Origin: Streptococcus gallolyticus subsp. gallolyticus DSM 16831
GTDB lineage: Bacteria; Bacillota; Bacilli; Lactobacillales; Streptococcaceae
Direction: 5' to 3'
Length of the DNA: 64,000 nucleotides
NCBI RefSeq assembly: GCF_002000985.1
Contig: NZ_CP018822.1
Location: 1,382,001 to 1,446,000, forward strand
Shown here: piece after piece, positions 8,745-18,453 of the stretch
Position numbering within the stretch: the first letter of the stretch is position 1
How the letters are laid out: each line of letters begins with the position of its first letter
Notes under the pieces: generated by a model
Database searches by the model: none
The model's input: only the letters and a program-made list of their open reading frames with translations
What the model was told of the DNA's origin: nothing
Made by a program: the position numbers and the translations under genes

Positions 8745-9186
8745 GTTCCTTTACCTGATGACTTTCTAAAAGTTCTTTTAACCTATCAGTGAACATCGCT
8801 GTCGCTGACAATAAAACTTCCTGTTCTTCCAAAGTCAAAGCGCTCATTGCTTGCGCTTCAAAATCTGCTAACGGCTCCAATAATTCAGCAGCAAACTGCT
8901 GACCTGTTTCAGTTAAACGAATCAACTTCTTGCGCCTGTCAATTCGGGAAGGCTCCAAATATAATATTCCTTTTTTCATATAAGTTTTAACAATTGCTTG
9001 AATCACTTGTTTCGTTGAAAATGTTCGTTTTGCAATGCTCTCCTGTGTCATCCCATGTGGATTATGATAAATCCACATAAAAACTAATAACGATTTACTA
9101 TTTAGCCCATGCTTTTTAGCGTAGCTTTCATAGAGGGAAAATTGCTCATCACGCAAACGAGCGTATTTTCTAGCATTACTTATCAC
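8734..9186 (-). CDS. MarR-family regulator of the osmoprotectant operon
   Basis: 150 residues with a winged helix-turn-helix in the middle (MTQESIAKRTFSTKQVIQAI, then the DRRKKLIRLTETG wing, about 83-96). It is the second gene of the operon, overlapping the oxidoreductase stop and the permease start by 11 bp each, so it is made along with the transporter. The likely target is the inverted repeat AAAAATAGT-N11-ACTATTTTT over the operon promoter at 10207-10235. MarR proteins usually repress and release DNA on binding a ligand or on oxidation; no paired cysteines are seen, which points to a ligand. Confidence 0.82.
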   Translation of the reverse strand: MISNARKYARLRDEQFSLYESYAKKHGLNSKSLLVFMWIYHNPHGMTQESIAKRTFSTKQVIQAIVKTYMKKGILYLEPSRIDRRKKLIRLTETGQQFAAELLEPLADFEAQAMSALTLEEQEVLLSATAMFTDRLKELLESHQVKEHVK

Positions 9187-10153
9187 TAAAATTTTCCTCC
9201 TTATTTAAAACAATGACCTTGCCAAATGCCGCAACACTATCAAGATAATCATGTGCAGCTTGGATACTATCCAAATCAAATACACGCTCAGGGCGAACAT
9301 CTACTTGTTCTTGCTCAATATAAGCTAACATTTTCTGAATCTTATCTTGTGAAACATTGCCTGAATAAAATGTTGTCAAATAGACATTATTTTTAAGTTC
9401 CATAATTGGATCAAATTCTTCCAGATACCATTTTCGTCCCAATTGACCGCAGGAACAAATAATTCCGTTTTCTTGCAAATGCCCTAGACTGTCTTTGATG
9501 GTGGCAGGTCCAACTAATTCTAAGATTTTCGTGAATGTCACATCCGTCTTTAGCACACCATTATCATCAATAACCAAATCATCATATCCAGCGTCCAAAA
9601 GCTGCGCTTTTTTAGCAGTATTGCGCACACTTGCATAGACGTTCACGTCAGGAAATTTAGCTTTTACCAATTTTACAAAAGCCGTCCCGACACCACTAGC
9701 ACCAGCACGCACCAAAATCGTATCACGGGAGGTGATTTTTAAATTTTGATAAGCACCAAAGGCAGTATAATAAGTCTCTGGAATCGTCGCCAACGTTGCC
9801 CAATCCAACTGCGTTGAGATAGGATAAATCTGCTCATTTGGCAAAAGGACATATTCAGCATACGAGCCATCAAAATCACGTCCCATTTCTCCCATAATCG
9901 AAATGATTTTTTGACCAACTGGCAAACGTTGCTCGTCCGTCGTCTCTTCAATGACACCAACACATTCTATCCCAAGAATCCTTGGAAAGGTGACACTCGG
10001 CGACAAGCCTTGTCTGGTAAAAATTTCAGAACGATTAATCCCAAATCCCATAATTTTCACCAAAGACCAACCTGATTTCACTTGCGGTTTAGCAATCTGA
10101 GTCACCTTTAAAACACTACTATCTCCTGCTTTGCTAACAATAACAGCTTTCAC
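9176..10153 (-). CDS. Zinc-less MDR oxidoreductase (quinone reductase-like)
   Basis: 325 residues of the medium-chain dehydrogenase/reductase family. An N-terminal GroES-like domain (1-120) is followed by a Rossmann domain with the NADPH motif RAGASGVGTAFVKL (about 149-162). The catalytic zinc cysteine is replaced (NRSEIFTRQG), so it is a quinone-oxidoreductase-like, zinc-independent member that uses NADPH to reduce quinones or alpha,beta-unsaturated carbonyls. It starts with GTG at 10153 behind a strong GGAGG site and is the first gene of the osmoprotectant operon. Its link to solute import is unexplained and may reflect a shared inducer. Confidence 0.82.
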   Translation of the reverse strand: MKAVIVSKAGDSSVLKVTQIAKPQVKSGWSLVKIMGFGINRSEIFTRQGLSPSVTFPRILGIECVGVIEETTDEQRLPVGQKIISIMGEMGRDFDGSYAEYVLLPNEQIYPISTQLDWATLATIPETYYTAFGAYQNLKITSRDTILVRAGASGVGTAFVKLVKAKFPDVNVYASVRNTAKKAQLLDAGYDDLVIDDNGVLKTDVTFTKILELVGPATIKDSLGHLQENGIICSCGQLGRKWYLEEFDPIMELKNNVYLTTFYSGNVSQDKIQKMLAYIEQEQVDVRPERVFDLDSIQAAHDYLDSVAAFGKVIVLNKEENFSDK

Positions 10154-10176
10154 TTTCTTCCTCCCTCTTGATTCTC

Positions 10177-10235
10177 ACTATTTTCCATTATTATGTCACA
10201 ACCACCAAAAATAGTCAAATATTTTTACTATTTTT
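10177..10235 (-). promoter_or_regulatory. Promoter and probable MarR operator of the osmoprotectant operon
   Basis: Minus-strand -35 TTGACT (10213-10218) and -10 CATAAT (10190-10195) with 17-bp spacing. A perfect inverted repeat with 9-base arms (AAAAATAGT / ACTATTTTT, 11 apart) spans 10207-10235 and covers the -35. A further half-site (AAAATAGT) sits just downstream of the -10 at 10177-10184. This is the expected layout for MarR repression; binding by the MarR protein encoded at 8734-9186 is inferred. Confidence 0.7.
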
Positions 10236-10313
10236 CAATTCCTAAACAAATGCCACTTTTGCTTTAAAAATTGATTGCAAGTTATATAAATGCCATTACA
10301 AAATAAAAACAAA

Positions 10314-10340
10314 AGAAAAAGCTAGGTACTTGCCTAACTT
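10314..10340 (-). terminator. Second terminator-like hairpin downstream of rcrQ
   Basis: Stem AGTTAGG / CCTAGCT with a 6-base loop and T5 on the minus strand, about 70 bp beyond the main rcrQ terminator. Confidence 0.55.
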
Positions 10341-10372
10341 TCTAAAATCTTCTAGCCAGACTATGCAGACAA

Positions 10373-10410
10373 CAAAAAACGAGTCTGAGCACGTTGTCCC
10401 AGACTCGTTT
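10373..10410 (-). terminator. Terminator of rcrRPQ
   Basis: Perfect 9-bp stem ACGAGTCTG / CAGACTCGT (10379-10408) followed by T6 on the minus strand, 14 bases after the rcrQ stop. Confidence 0.88.
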
Positions 10411-10421
10411 AGTTTTAAGCT

Positions 10422-12194
10422 TTAAGCTACTTCAAATTGTGAATTGTAGAGGTCAGCATAGAAGCCGCCTTGTTGCATCAAATCATCGTGATTGCCTTGT
10501 TCGATGATGTTACCATCTTTCATCACAAGGATAAGGTCAGCGTTTCTAATCGTTGACAAACGGTGAGCGATAACAAATGATGTACGACCTTCCATCAATT
10601 TATCCATGGCTTTTTGAATCAATTCTTCAGTACGTGTATCAACTGATGACGTTGCTTCGTCCAAAATAAGGAGCGGTGAATCTTTCAGAAGAGCACGCGC
10701 AATCGTCAAGAGTTGTTTTTGACCAATTGAAAGCGTTACAGAATCATCAAGATAAGTGTCATAACCTTTTGGAAGTGTCATGATAAAGTGATGAACACCA
10801 ACAGCCTTAGCCGCTGCAATAACTTGTTCATCTGTAATATTTTCTTGATTGTAAATCAAGTTTTCTTTGATTGTTCCTTCAAACAACCACGTATCTTGAA
10901 GCACCATTGAGAATTGGTCATGCACTTCTTCACGTGTCATCAAACGTGTATCCACACCATCAATAGTGATTCGACCTTTATCGATTTCATAGAATTTCAT
11001 GAGCAGGTTAACAATGGTTGTTTTACCAGCACCTGTTGGTCCAACAATGGCAACTTTCTGACCAGGTTTCGCCACAGCTGAGAAATCATGGATAATTGTT
11101 TTATCCTTAGAATAACCAAAGAAAACATTATCAAAGGCAACTTCACCATTAACATCACTAAGTTGACGTTCCTTGTCAGACTCGTCTTCCATTTCATCTT
11201 CTTCAAGGAATTCAAAGACACGACTCATGGCAGCTGTTGCTGATTGCATTTGTGTGAAAGCTTGCGCAATTTGTGACAATGGTTGTGAGAAGATACGAAC
11301 ATAAGTCATAAAGGCAACCACGTCACCCATGGTAATATCACCATTGATAACTTTAACGGCACCAACCACACAGACCATAACATACCCAAAGTTCCCAACG
11401 AAAATCATAAGCGGCATCATAATACCTGACAAGAACTGTGATTGCCACATTGATTTATAAAGATTGGTGTTTAATTTTTTAAAGGTTTCGCTTGTTTCAC
11501 CAGCAGCGTTATAACTTGTTACCACATTATGACCAGAGTAAATTTCTTCAACATAACCGTTAATCGCAGCCAAGTTATTTTGTTGGCGTTTGAACAATGG
11601 TTGTGATGAGCCCATGATAACCATAACCAAAACAAAACCAATCAGAACAGACCCAATCGCTGTTAAAGCCATGCTGACATTTGAATGGAACATCATGAAA
11701 ATTGAACCAATCAATAACATGGTTGATGTCACCAAAGTTCCCAAACTTTGGTTAAGCGATTGACCAAGCAAGTCAACGTCATTTGTCACACGAGAAAGGG
11801 TGTCCCCTTGCGAATGACTATCAAAGTAATTCAATGGAACCTTGTCAATTTTGGTCTGAATAGCTTTACGTAAACGTTGTGAAAAACGTTGAACGATAGT
11901 CGCTACGGTAAAGCTTTGAATATAACCAACTACTGCTGAAATAACGTATAAAATTGCCAAAGTTAATGCAATTTCACCAACTTTATCCAAGTCGATTCCT
12001 GGAATCATACCAGTCGCCGTTGGTGTCAAACCTTTGGTGATTGTATTGGTGATTTCTTTTAATTTATCAGGTCCAATAACCGTAACCGTCGCAGAAACAA
12101 TTGCTCCAATCACTGCAAGAAGAAATGGAAGCTGGAAACCTTTAATGTAGGGCTTCATTCTGCCATAGAAAGATGTTTTTTTCTTATTTTCCAT
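10422..12194 (-). CDS. rcrQ: ABC exporter subunit RcrQ (fused membrane and ATPase domains)
   Basis: 590 residues. Six membrane helices lie in residues about 20-320 and a nucleotide-binding domain follows, with Walker A GPTGAGKTT (about 381-389), a signature of the form LSIGQKQLLTIARAL, canonical Walker B LLILDEATSSVD with catalytic Glu, and H-loop IVAHRLSTI. It is the canonical-site half of a heterodimer with RcrP, whose gene overlaps by 11 bp. In S. mutans rcrRPQ links stress tolerance, (p)ppGpp and competence; there, short peptides overlapping the 3' end of rcrQ have been reported, which I did not verify here. The substrate is unknown. Confidence 0.83.
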   Translation of the reverse strand: MENKKKTSFYGRMKPYIKGFQLPFLLAVIGAIVSATVTVIGPDKLKEITNTITKGLTPTATGMIPGIDLDKVGEIALTLAILYVISAVVGYIQSFTVATIVQRFSQRLRKAIQTKIDKVPLNYFDSHSQGDTLSRVTNDVDLLGQSLNQSLGTLVTSTMLLIGSIFMMFHSNVSMALTAIGSVLIGFVLVMVIMGSSQPLFKRQQNNLAAINGYVEEIYSGHNVVTSYNAAGETSETFKKLNTNLYKSMWQSQFLSGIMMPLMIFVGNFGYVMVCVVGAVKVINGDITMGDVVAFMTYVRIFSQPLSQIAQAFTQMQSATAAMSRVFEFLEEDEMEDESDKERQLSDVNGEVAFDNVFFGYSKDKTIIHDFSAVAKPGQKVAIVGPTGAGKTTIVNLLMKFYEIDKGRITIDGVDTRLMTREEVHDQFSMVLQDTWLFEGTIKENLIYNQENITDEQVIAAAKAVGVHHFIMTLPKGYDTYLDDSVTLSIGQKQLLTIARALLKDSPLLILDEATSSVDTRTEELIQKAMDKLMEGRTSFVIAHRLSTIRNADLILVMKDGNIIEQGNHDDLMQQGGFYADLYNSQFEVA

Positions 12195-13998
12195 TTTCTA
12201 ATTCCTCCTTAGATAGTTGTGAGTAAGCAATTTCACGATAAACATCGTTGTTTGCAAGCAATTCTTCGTGCGTACCTTGACCAACAACTTTACCTTCATC
12301 CAAGACCAAAATTTGGTCAGCGTCCATAATCGTTGAGATACGTTGTGCCACGATTAATTTCGTCATATCAGCTGTACGTTCTTTCAACTGTGAACGGAGG
12401 ATTCGGTCAGTCTTGTAGTCAAGTGCTGAGAACGAATCATCAAAGATGATAATTTCAGGCTTACGAGCAAGAGCACGCGCAATTGCCAAACGTTGTTTTT
12501 GACCACCTGAGAAGTTTTGACCACCTTGAGCAACAGGTGCTTTTAACTTACCGTCTTTCATTTCAACGAATGTCTTACCTTGAGCTAAATCAAGAGCTTC
12601 CCACATCTTGTCATCATCAAGCGGCGAGCTATTGCTTTCTCCCATATCCATATTTGAAGCGATATCCCCACTGAAAAGCACTGCTTTTTGCGGAATATAA
12701 CCAACAATCTTATGAAGCGTATCGTGGTCATATTGACGAACATCAATGCCATCGACTTTAATCGTTCCTTCTGTCGCGTCATAAAAACGTGGAATCAAGT
12801 TCACCAAAGTTGATTTACCAGAACCAGTTGAACCAATAAAGGCAACCGTGTCTCCAGCTTTCGCTTTAAAGGAAACGTGTTCCAAAACAGCTTCTGAATT
12901 TTTGCTGTAACGGAATGAAACATTGTCAAATTCAACAGAACCTTTTTCAGTTGGTTTAGCTTGATTTGTTTCTGGATATTCAATTGAAGATTTTGTTTCA
13001 AGAACTTCATTAATACGCCCAGCAGCAACAACGGCACGAGGTAAAATGAAGAATACGACAATCATCATCATGAATCCCATAACAACTTGCATGGCATATG
13101 ATGAATAAACAACCATATCTGAAAACAAATCAACTTTATCTTGCATAGCGCCAGCAATTTTCGTTGGGTCTGTCGGAATAGCAATATTTTCAATCAAATG
13201 CGCACCAATCCAGTAAATAGCAAGTGTCATTCCGCTTGAAATTCCTGTCATTACTGGAGATAACAACGCCATTGAACGTCCAATAAAGAGGTTAAGATTG
13301 GTAACATTATCATTGGCTTGTGCAAATTTGGCATCTTGATAATCTTCGGCATTGTATGCACGCACCACACGGATACCTGTCAATGATTCTCGCGTAATAC
13401 TGTTCAATTTATCGGTTAATGTTTGAATCATGCGTTGTTTAGGCATCACCATCATCAACAAGAAAATGATCATCAAGAACATAACCGCAACTGCGACGAT
13501 AAGAACCAATAACCATTCATGATTTTTATCAGCAATCTTGGTTATTGCCCAAATTGCCATGATAGGTCCTTTAGTAATGACTTGGATTCCCATTGTGAAA
13601 ACCAATTGAATTTGTGTAATATCATTGGTTGTACGTGTCAAAAGACTAGGAATTGAAAATTTCTTGATTTCAGCATCTGAAAAATTCAAGACACTATGGA
13701 AAATATCATCACGTAGGCGTGTACTAAAACTTGCCGCAATACGAGCAGCTAGGAAACCGACAACGACAGATGCCGCAAAGCTTCCCAAAGAAAGCAAGAC
13801 CATACGCATACCTGGTGCATCAAAGTTCCAAGCAAAAATATCTTTTACTTTTGTCCCTTCTGTTGATAGCAAGGTCGTGATATCCGACATATAATCTGGA
13901 ATTTTTAACTCAAGATAAACATTCAAACACACAAATAATACAGCAAAAATAAGCATTGTAACTTCTTTTGCTGTTAAGCGTTTCAAAATTTTTAACAT
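12184..13998 (-). CDS. rcrP: ABC exporter subunit RcrP (degenerate ATPase half)
   Basis: 604 residues: six membrane helices (about 12-330) and a nucleotide-binding domain with Walker A GSTGSGKST. In Walker B the catalytic glutamate is Asp (IIIFDDSFSALD) and the H-loop histidine is Gln (IVAQRISTI), so this half has a non-hydrolysing site, as in other heterodimeric exporters such as LmrCD and TM287/288. The signature FSGGQKQRLAIARAL, which completes the partner's site, is intact. It starts 3 bp after the rcrR stop and overlaps rcrQ by 11 bp. Confidence 0.83.
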   Translation of the reverse strand: MLKILKRLTAKEVTMLIFAVLFVCLNVYLELKIPDYMSDITTLLSTEGTKVKDIFAWNFDAPGMRMVLLSLGSFAASVVVGFLAARIAASFSTRLRDDIFHSVLNFSDAEIKKFSIPSLLTRTTNDITQIQLVFTMGIQVITKGPIMAIWAITKIADKNHEWLLVLIVAVAVMFLMIIFLLMMVMPKQRMIQTLTDKLNSITRESLTGIRVVRAYNAEDYQDAKFAQANDNVTNLNLFIGRSMALLSPVMTGISSGMTLAIYWIGAHLIENIAIPTDPTKIAGAMQDKVDLFSDMVVYSSYAMQVVMGFMMMIVVFFILPRAVVAAGRINEVLETKSSIEYPETNQAKPTEKGSVEFDNVSFRYSKNSEAVLEHVSFKAKAGDTVAFIGSTGSGKSTLVNLIPRFYDATEGTIKVDGIDVRQYDHDTLHKIVGYIPQKAVLFSGDIASNMDMGESNSSPLDDDKMWEALDLAQGKTFVEMKDGKLKAPVAQGGQNFSGGQKQRLAIARALARKPEIIIFDDSFSALDYKTDRILRSQLKERTADMTKLIVAQRISTIMDADQILVLDEGKVVGQGTHEELLANNDVYREIAYSQLSKEELENGK

Positions 13999-14001
13999 GC
14001 G

Positions 14002-14442
14002 TTACTCCTTGTTTTCTAAATTTTTCAAAATGCGGTCAAAGACGCGAAACGAGATTTTGAGATCCTCATGGTCAACACCAGCTAAGATTTGCCTATGCAT
14101 TTCATCATGGAAATCTTGAATATCCTGAGCCTTTGATTTTCCAAGCTCAGTCAACACAACTTGCTTATAACGCTTATCTTCTTTTGACGAAACAACTTGG
14201 ATAAAACCATTTTTCTCCATGCGCTTAATCAAATTACTAGTCACTGACTTTGAAATTCTTAGTCTCTTCTCAATGTCCTTAATATAAATTTCTTTATCGG
14301 GATTATCACGAAGATACATCACTGCAAATCCCTGTGGACCAGCTAGATTTTCAACACCATGACTTTCCGCAAGAGCGTGGACACGATTTTCCATTAAATT
14401 GATAAAATCCCTAAACTGTGAAAACGGATCTTTCTTGTGCAT
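14002..14442 (-). CDS. rcrR: MarR-family repressor RcrR
   Basis: 146 residues from the ATG at 14442, which has a GTGAGG site 5 bases upstream. An upstream GTG (14490) would lie at or before the transcription start of the promoter at 14491-14519 and is rejected. The winged helix-turn-helix is clear (IKDIEKRLRISKSVTSNLIK, wing EDKRYKQVVLTELG). RcrR represses its own operon in S. mutans and affects competence. The 20-bp palindrome in the promoter spacer is the obvious operator. Assignment rests on the MarR fold plus the rcrPQ genes directly downstream. Confidence 0.83.
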   Translation of the reverse strand: MHKKDPFSQFRDFINLMENRVHALAESHGVENLAGPQGFAVMYLRDNPDKEIYIKDIEKRLRISKSVTSNLIKRMEKNGFIQVVSSKEDKRYKQVVLTELGKSKAQDIQDFHDEMHRQILAGVDHEDLKISFRVFDRILKNLENKE

Positions 14443-14490
14443 CTTTTCCTCACTTTCTGAAAAATACCAAGATTCATTCTTGTAGAACAC

Positions 14491-14519
14491 ATTATAGTTC
14501 TTATGAGAACTATTGTCAA
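14491..14519 (-). promoter_or_regulatory. rcrRPQ promoter with palindromic operator in the spacer
   Basis: Consensus -35 TTGACA (14514-14519) and -10 TATAAT (14491-14496), 17 bp apart. The spacer is occupied by ATAGTTCT-N4-AGAACTAT (14494-14513), a perfect dyad that reaches into the -10. A dimeric MarR protein bound here would block RNA polymerase, so this is the probable RcrR operator. Confidence 0.85.
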
Positions 14520-14570
14520 GAAAAAAGCTTCGCTTCTGCTTATTCTTTTCAACTATTTTCTGAAATCAAA

Positions 14571-14598
14571 AACAAACGTTGATATATCAACGTTTGTT
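14571..14598 (-). terminator. Terminator of the deformylase/GNAT unit
   Basis: Perfect palindrome with arms AACAAACGTTGAT / ATCAACGTTTGTT and a following T run on the minus strand, 18 bases after the stop at 14617. Confidence 0.8.
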
Positions 14599-14616
14599 TG
14601 AGGTTGTTTTTGAAAA

Positions 14617-15027
14617 TTAAATGATAATACCTTCCAAGTGGTCTAATTCGTGTTGGCAAATTTGTGCTGGCAAACCTGTCAAGGTTAAGGTCTGTTGGTT
14701 CCAATTTTTGTCTAAAAAAGACACTTCGATTCTCTGGTAACGACGTGTTGGTCGTGCTCCTGTCAATGATAAACAAGACTCTTTCGTGTCAAATGGAAGT
14801 GATTTGTTAAGCAAAACTGGATTGAACATCACCAAATCTGCTCCCCCCATATTAACGATAATTGCTCGCTTTTTAACGCCAATCATATTAGCAGCCATGC
14901 CGACACAATTATCACGGTTTGCCACTAAAGTATCTTGCAAGTCTTGTGCCAAATACAAATCTTCTTTTGTTGCTTCTTCTGACTTTTGCGCCAAGAAAAA
15001 TGTGTCTCTTACAATCTGTTTAATCAT
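14617..15027 (-). CDS. Peptide deformylase-like protein
   Basis: 136 residues, shorter than main Gram-positive deformylases (about 200). Motif II ESCLSL (EGCLS-like, with the metal-binding Cys) and motif III QHELDHLEG (two metal histidines and the catalytic Glu) are intact. Motif I reads GMAANMIGV instead of the usual GLAAPQIG, with Met in place of the Gln that shapes the oxyanion site. It should be a metallohydrolase that removes N-formyl groups, but the altered motif I may change substrate. It overlaps the GNAT gene by 4 bp (ATGA). Streptococci usually carry a separate longer housekeeping Def, so this is probably a second, minor copy. Confidence 0.8.
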   Translation of the reverse strand: MIKQIVRDTFFLAQKSEEATKEDLYLAQDLQDTLVANRDNCVGMAANMIGVKKRAIIVNMGGADLVMFNPVLLNKSLPFDTKESCLSLTGARPTRRYQRIEVSFLDKNWNQQTLTLTGLPAQICQHELDHLEGIII

Positions 15028-15533
15028 TTTTTCTCCAATAGTAATTCCATAATATCAAAATCAATAGCTTGGTCATCAATTTCCATAAAGTGCTTAAACG
15101 TTCCAATCTTTTGAAAACCAAGACTGTCATAAAGATGAATCGCTCGGTCGTTATCAGACCGAACTTCAAGTGAGAGGACTTTTAAACCTGATTGCTGCGC
15201 TGCTGCAATCAATCGCGTTAATAGCTGACGCCCAATTCCTTGGTTCCAGTAGGCTTTTTTCACCGCGATACCAATTTCTGCACGATGCGCCAATCGTTTT
15301 TTACGAAAAGCACTACAATTACACGTTCCTACTATCTCACCAGCTTCTTCGGCTACTAAGAAATGTGATGTCTTAGATTTTTGAATCTCACTTAATAAGT
15401 TTCCCTCATCTGCAACAGAAACAGACACCCCTTCTTCTCCATAAGACAAGTTATCTGTTTCTGAACCAATCTGCTGGCAAAATGCCAAAATAGCCTCGGC
15501 ATCACTAGCCAAAGCACTTCTCACTATAACCAT
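15024..15533 (-). CDS. GNAT-family N-acetyltransferase
   Basis: 169 residues. The acetyl-CoA-binding motif A is visible at about 105-125 (NQGIGRQLLTRLI, an R/QxxGxG/A loop), followed by LEVRSDNDRAIHLYDSLGFQ, a common GNAT C-terminal region. It transfers an acetyl group from acetyl-CoA to an amine, on either a protein N-terminus or a small molecule; the substrate cannot be told. It is translationally coupled (4-bp overlap) to the deformylase-like gene. That pairing would suit N-terminal processing, but this is inference. Confidence 0.85.
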   Translation of the reverse strand: MVIVRSALASDAEAILAFCQQIGSETDNLSYGEEGVSVSVADEGNLLSEIQKSKTSHFLVAEEAGEIVGTCNCSAFRKKRLAHRAEIGIAVKKAYWNQGIGRQLLTRLIAAAQQSGLKVLSLEVRSDNDRAIHLYDSLGFQKIGTFKHFMEIDDQAIDFDIMELLLEKK

Positions 15534-15678
15534 ATCAAGCCCTCGCTTTCGCTAAAAACATTATAACAAAATAAATAAAACCTTGCTACCATGCGCTTTC
15601 TCACATTTGCCCCAAGATTTTATTGCACCAACAAAATCGAGAATAACTAACAATGAGTTGCAACGATACCAACCAAAA

Positions 15679-15699
15679 GAGCCCACACTTCGTGGACTC
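15679..15699 (-). terminator. Terminator downstream of gdhA
   Basis: Stem GAGTCCAC / GTGGGCTC (one wobble pair), loop GAAGT, then TTTT on the minus strand. The 266-bp gap 15534-15799 otherwise holds only an unconvincing plus-strand ORF. Confidence 0.65.
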
Positions 15700-15799
15700 A
15701 TTTTCGGTTATTTGATATTAGAGAATTTAATTAAAGATTATAAAAGATTGTTGATTAAATCATTAAGAGTTATACAACAGTCTTGTGAAAAACAAGATT

Positions 15800-17167
<1,368 letters not shown>

Positions 17168-17206
17168 TCAGATTATAAATCGTGTAATCAATAGACTACA
17201 AAAAAT

Positions 17207-17235
17207 ATTATAAATTTTCTGAAAATTCTTGTCAA
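17207..17235 (-). promoter_or_regulatory. gdhA promoter
   Basis: Consensus -35 TTGACA (17230-17235) and -10 TATAAT (17207-17212), 17-bp spacer. A near dyad TTTTCAGAAAA sits in the spacer. Confidence 0.85.
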
Positions 17236-17395
17236 GTATTTATTGTACTTTTTTTGAAAAAATTACGTTTTTATGTCACAAAATATAACATCGTATGTGA
17301 AGTCGTGTGGGAAATTTCGTCATTCTGGCAGGCTTTATCCTCTCCTTTTCGCGAAAATTATGGTAATATAGGGGTATATTATTAGGAGGTATATT

Positions 17396-17893
17396 ATGAA
17401 ACGTTTATCACTATGGTCAGGTATTCTGGCACTACTTATTGGCATTTTTCTTTTTGTGCATCCTTTTACCACGACTGCAATGATTGGTTGGATAATCGCT
17501 TTATTAGTTTTCATGTCTGGAATCACCAGCCTTTTGATGTATACCAATAGTGTCGAGCGATCATTTTGGTATTTGTTGCAAAGTATTTTATCGATTATTT
17601 TTGGAATTATTCTCCTATCAAGCTCAGCCATGTCTTTATCAAGTGCTGTTATTACGATTGCTGCTTATTGGATTCTTATTAGCGGTATCCTTCGTTTAAT
17701 TGGTGGCTTCCAAATGCGTAGAGCAGGTTTTTACGACGCTAATCGTTTCCTAAGCTCTGCGGTCCTTGCCATTCTTCTAGGGCTTTTCCTCTTATTCAAT
17801 CCTGCACTTTCAGCTATTTTTATTGGGCGTCTAACAGGATTACTTTTAATGGCAGTTGGTGTTTCAGGAATCGCTTTTTCATTCCGTATTTAA
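17396..17893 (+). CDS. HdeD/DUF308-family membrane protein
   Basis: 165 residues, almost all membrane: about six helices in three hairpins, each of the DUF308 pattern (LLIGIFLFVHPF, IIFGIILLSSS, ILLGLFLLFNPALS). The family includes E. coli HdeD, linked to acid resistance, but its biochemical role is unknown. The ATG has an AGGAGG site. It is transcribed away from gdhA and ends at a bidirectional terminator shared with queF. Confidence 0.85.
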   Translation: MKRLSLWSGILALLIGIFLFVHPFTTTAMIGWIIALLVFMSGITSLLMYTNSVERSFWYLLQSILSIIFGIILLSSSAMSLSSAVITIAAYWILISGILRLIGGFQMRRAGFYDANRFLSSAVLAILLGLFLLFNPALSAIFIGRLTGLLLMAVGVSGIAFSFRI

Positions 17894-17907
17894 CTAAGAC
17901 TACAAAA

Positions 17908-17940
17908 AGACTTCGTTCAAAAAAACGAAGTCCTTTTTTT
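17908..17940. terminator. Bidirectional terminator between the DUF308 gene and queF
   Basis: Stem GACTTCGTT / AACGAAGTC with T7 on the plus strand and A/T-rich flanks that also serve the minus-strand que operon. Confidence 0.85.
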
Positions 17941-17949
17941 AGTTCTCAA

Positions 17950-18441
17950 TTAACGATTATCAATGGTTTCTGGATACAAGTCGTGGTTCATTAGGCGATA
18001 ATCTGCCATTTTTTCATACTTGGTATTTGGTTTTCCGTAATTAAAATATGGGTCAATTGATAAGCCACCACGTGGTGTGAATTTTCCCCAGACTTCAAGA
18101 TAGCGTGGCTGAAGCAAGTCAATCAAATCTTTACCAATCGTATTAATGCAATTTTCGTGAAAATCACCGTGGTTACGGTAGCTGAAAAGGTAAAGTTTCA
18201 ATGATTTTGATTCCACGCAAAGTTTATCTGGAATATAAGAAATATAAATCGTCGCAAAATCTGGTTGCCCAGTAATCGGACAAAGTGATGTAAACTCTGG
18301 ACAATTGAATTTGATAAAGTAATCATTGTCAACATGACGATTATCAAATGATTCCAGAATACTTGGGTCGTAATCGTAAGTGTAAGTCGTCTTTTGATTT
18401 CCCAAAAGGGTCAAATCTTTCATTTCATCTGTTCTAGTCAT
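17950..18441 (-). CDS. queF: NADPH-dependent 7-cyano-7-deazaguanine reductase QueF
   Basis: 163 residues, the short unimodular (B. subtilis-type) QueF. It reduces preQ0 to preQ1 with NADPH, the last free-base step before insertion into tRNA for queuosine. The catalytic cysteine lies in [12 protein letters not shown] (about 55) with the nearby Asp; the NADPH/QueF motif [20 protein letters not shown] and the C-terminal [12 protein letters not shown] are intact. It is the last gene of queC-queD-queE-queF, 12 bp after queE. Confidence 0.95.
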   Translation of the reverse strand: MTRTDEMKDLTLLGNQKTTYTYDYDPSILESFDNRHVDNDYFIKFNCPEFTSLCPITGQPDFATIYISYIPDKLCVESKSLKLYLFSYRNHGDFHENCINTIGKDLIDLLQPRYLEVWGKFTPRGGLSIDPYFNYGKPNTKYEKMADYRLMNHDLYPETIDNR

Positions 18442-18453
18442 CTCATTCTCCTT

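Noticed and set aside
14443..14490. Longer rcrR reading from GTG 14490
   Set aside because: This codon directly abuts the -10, so it would lie at or before the transcription start; the ATG at 14442 has GTGAGG.
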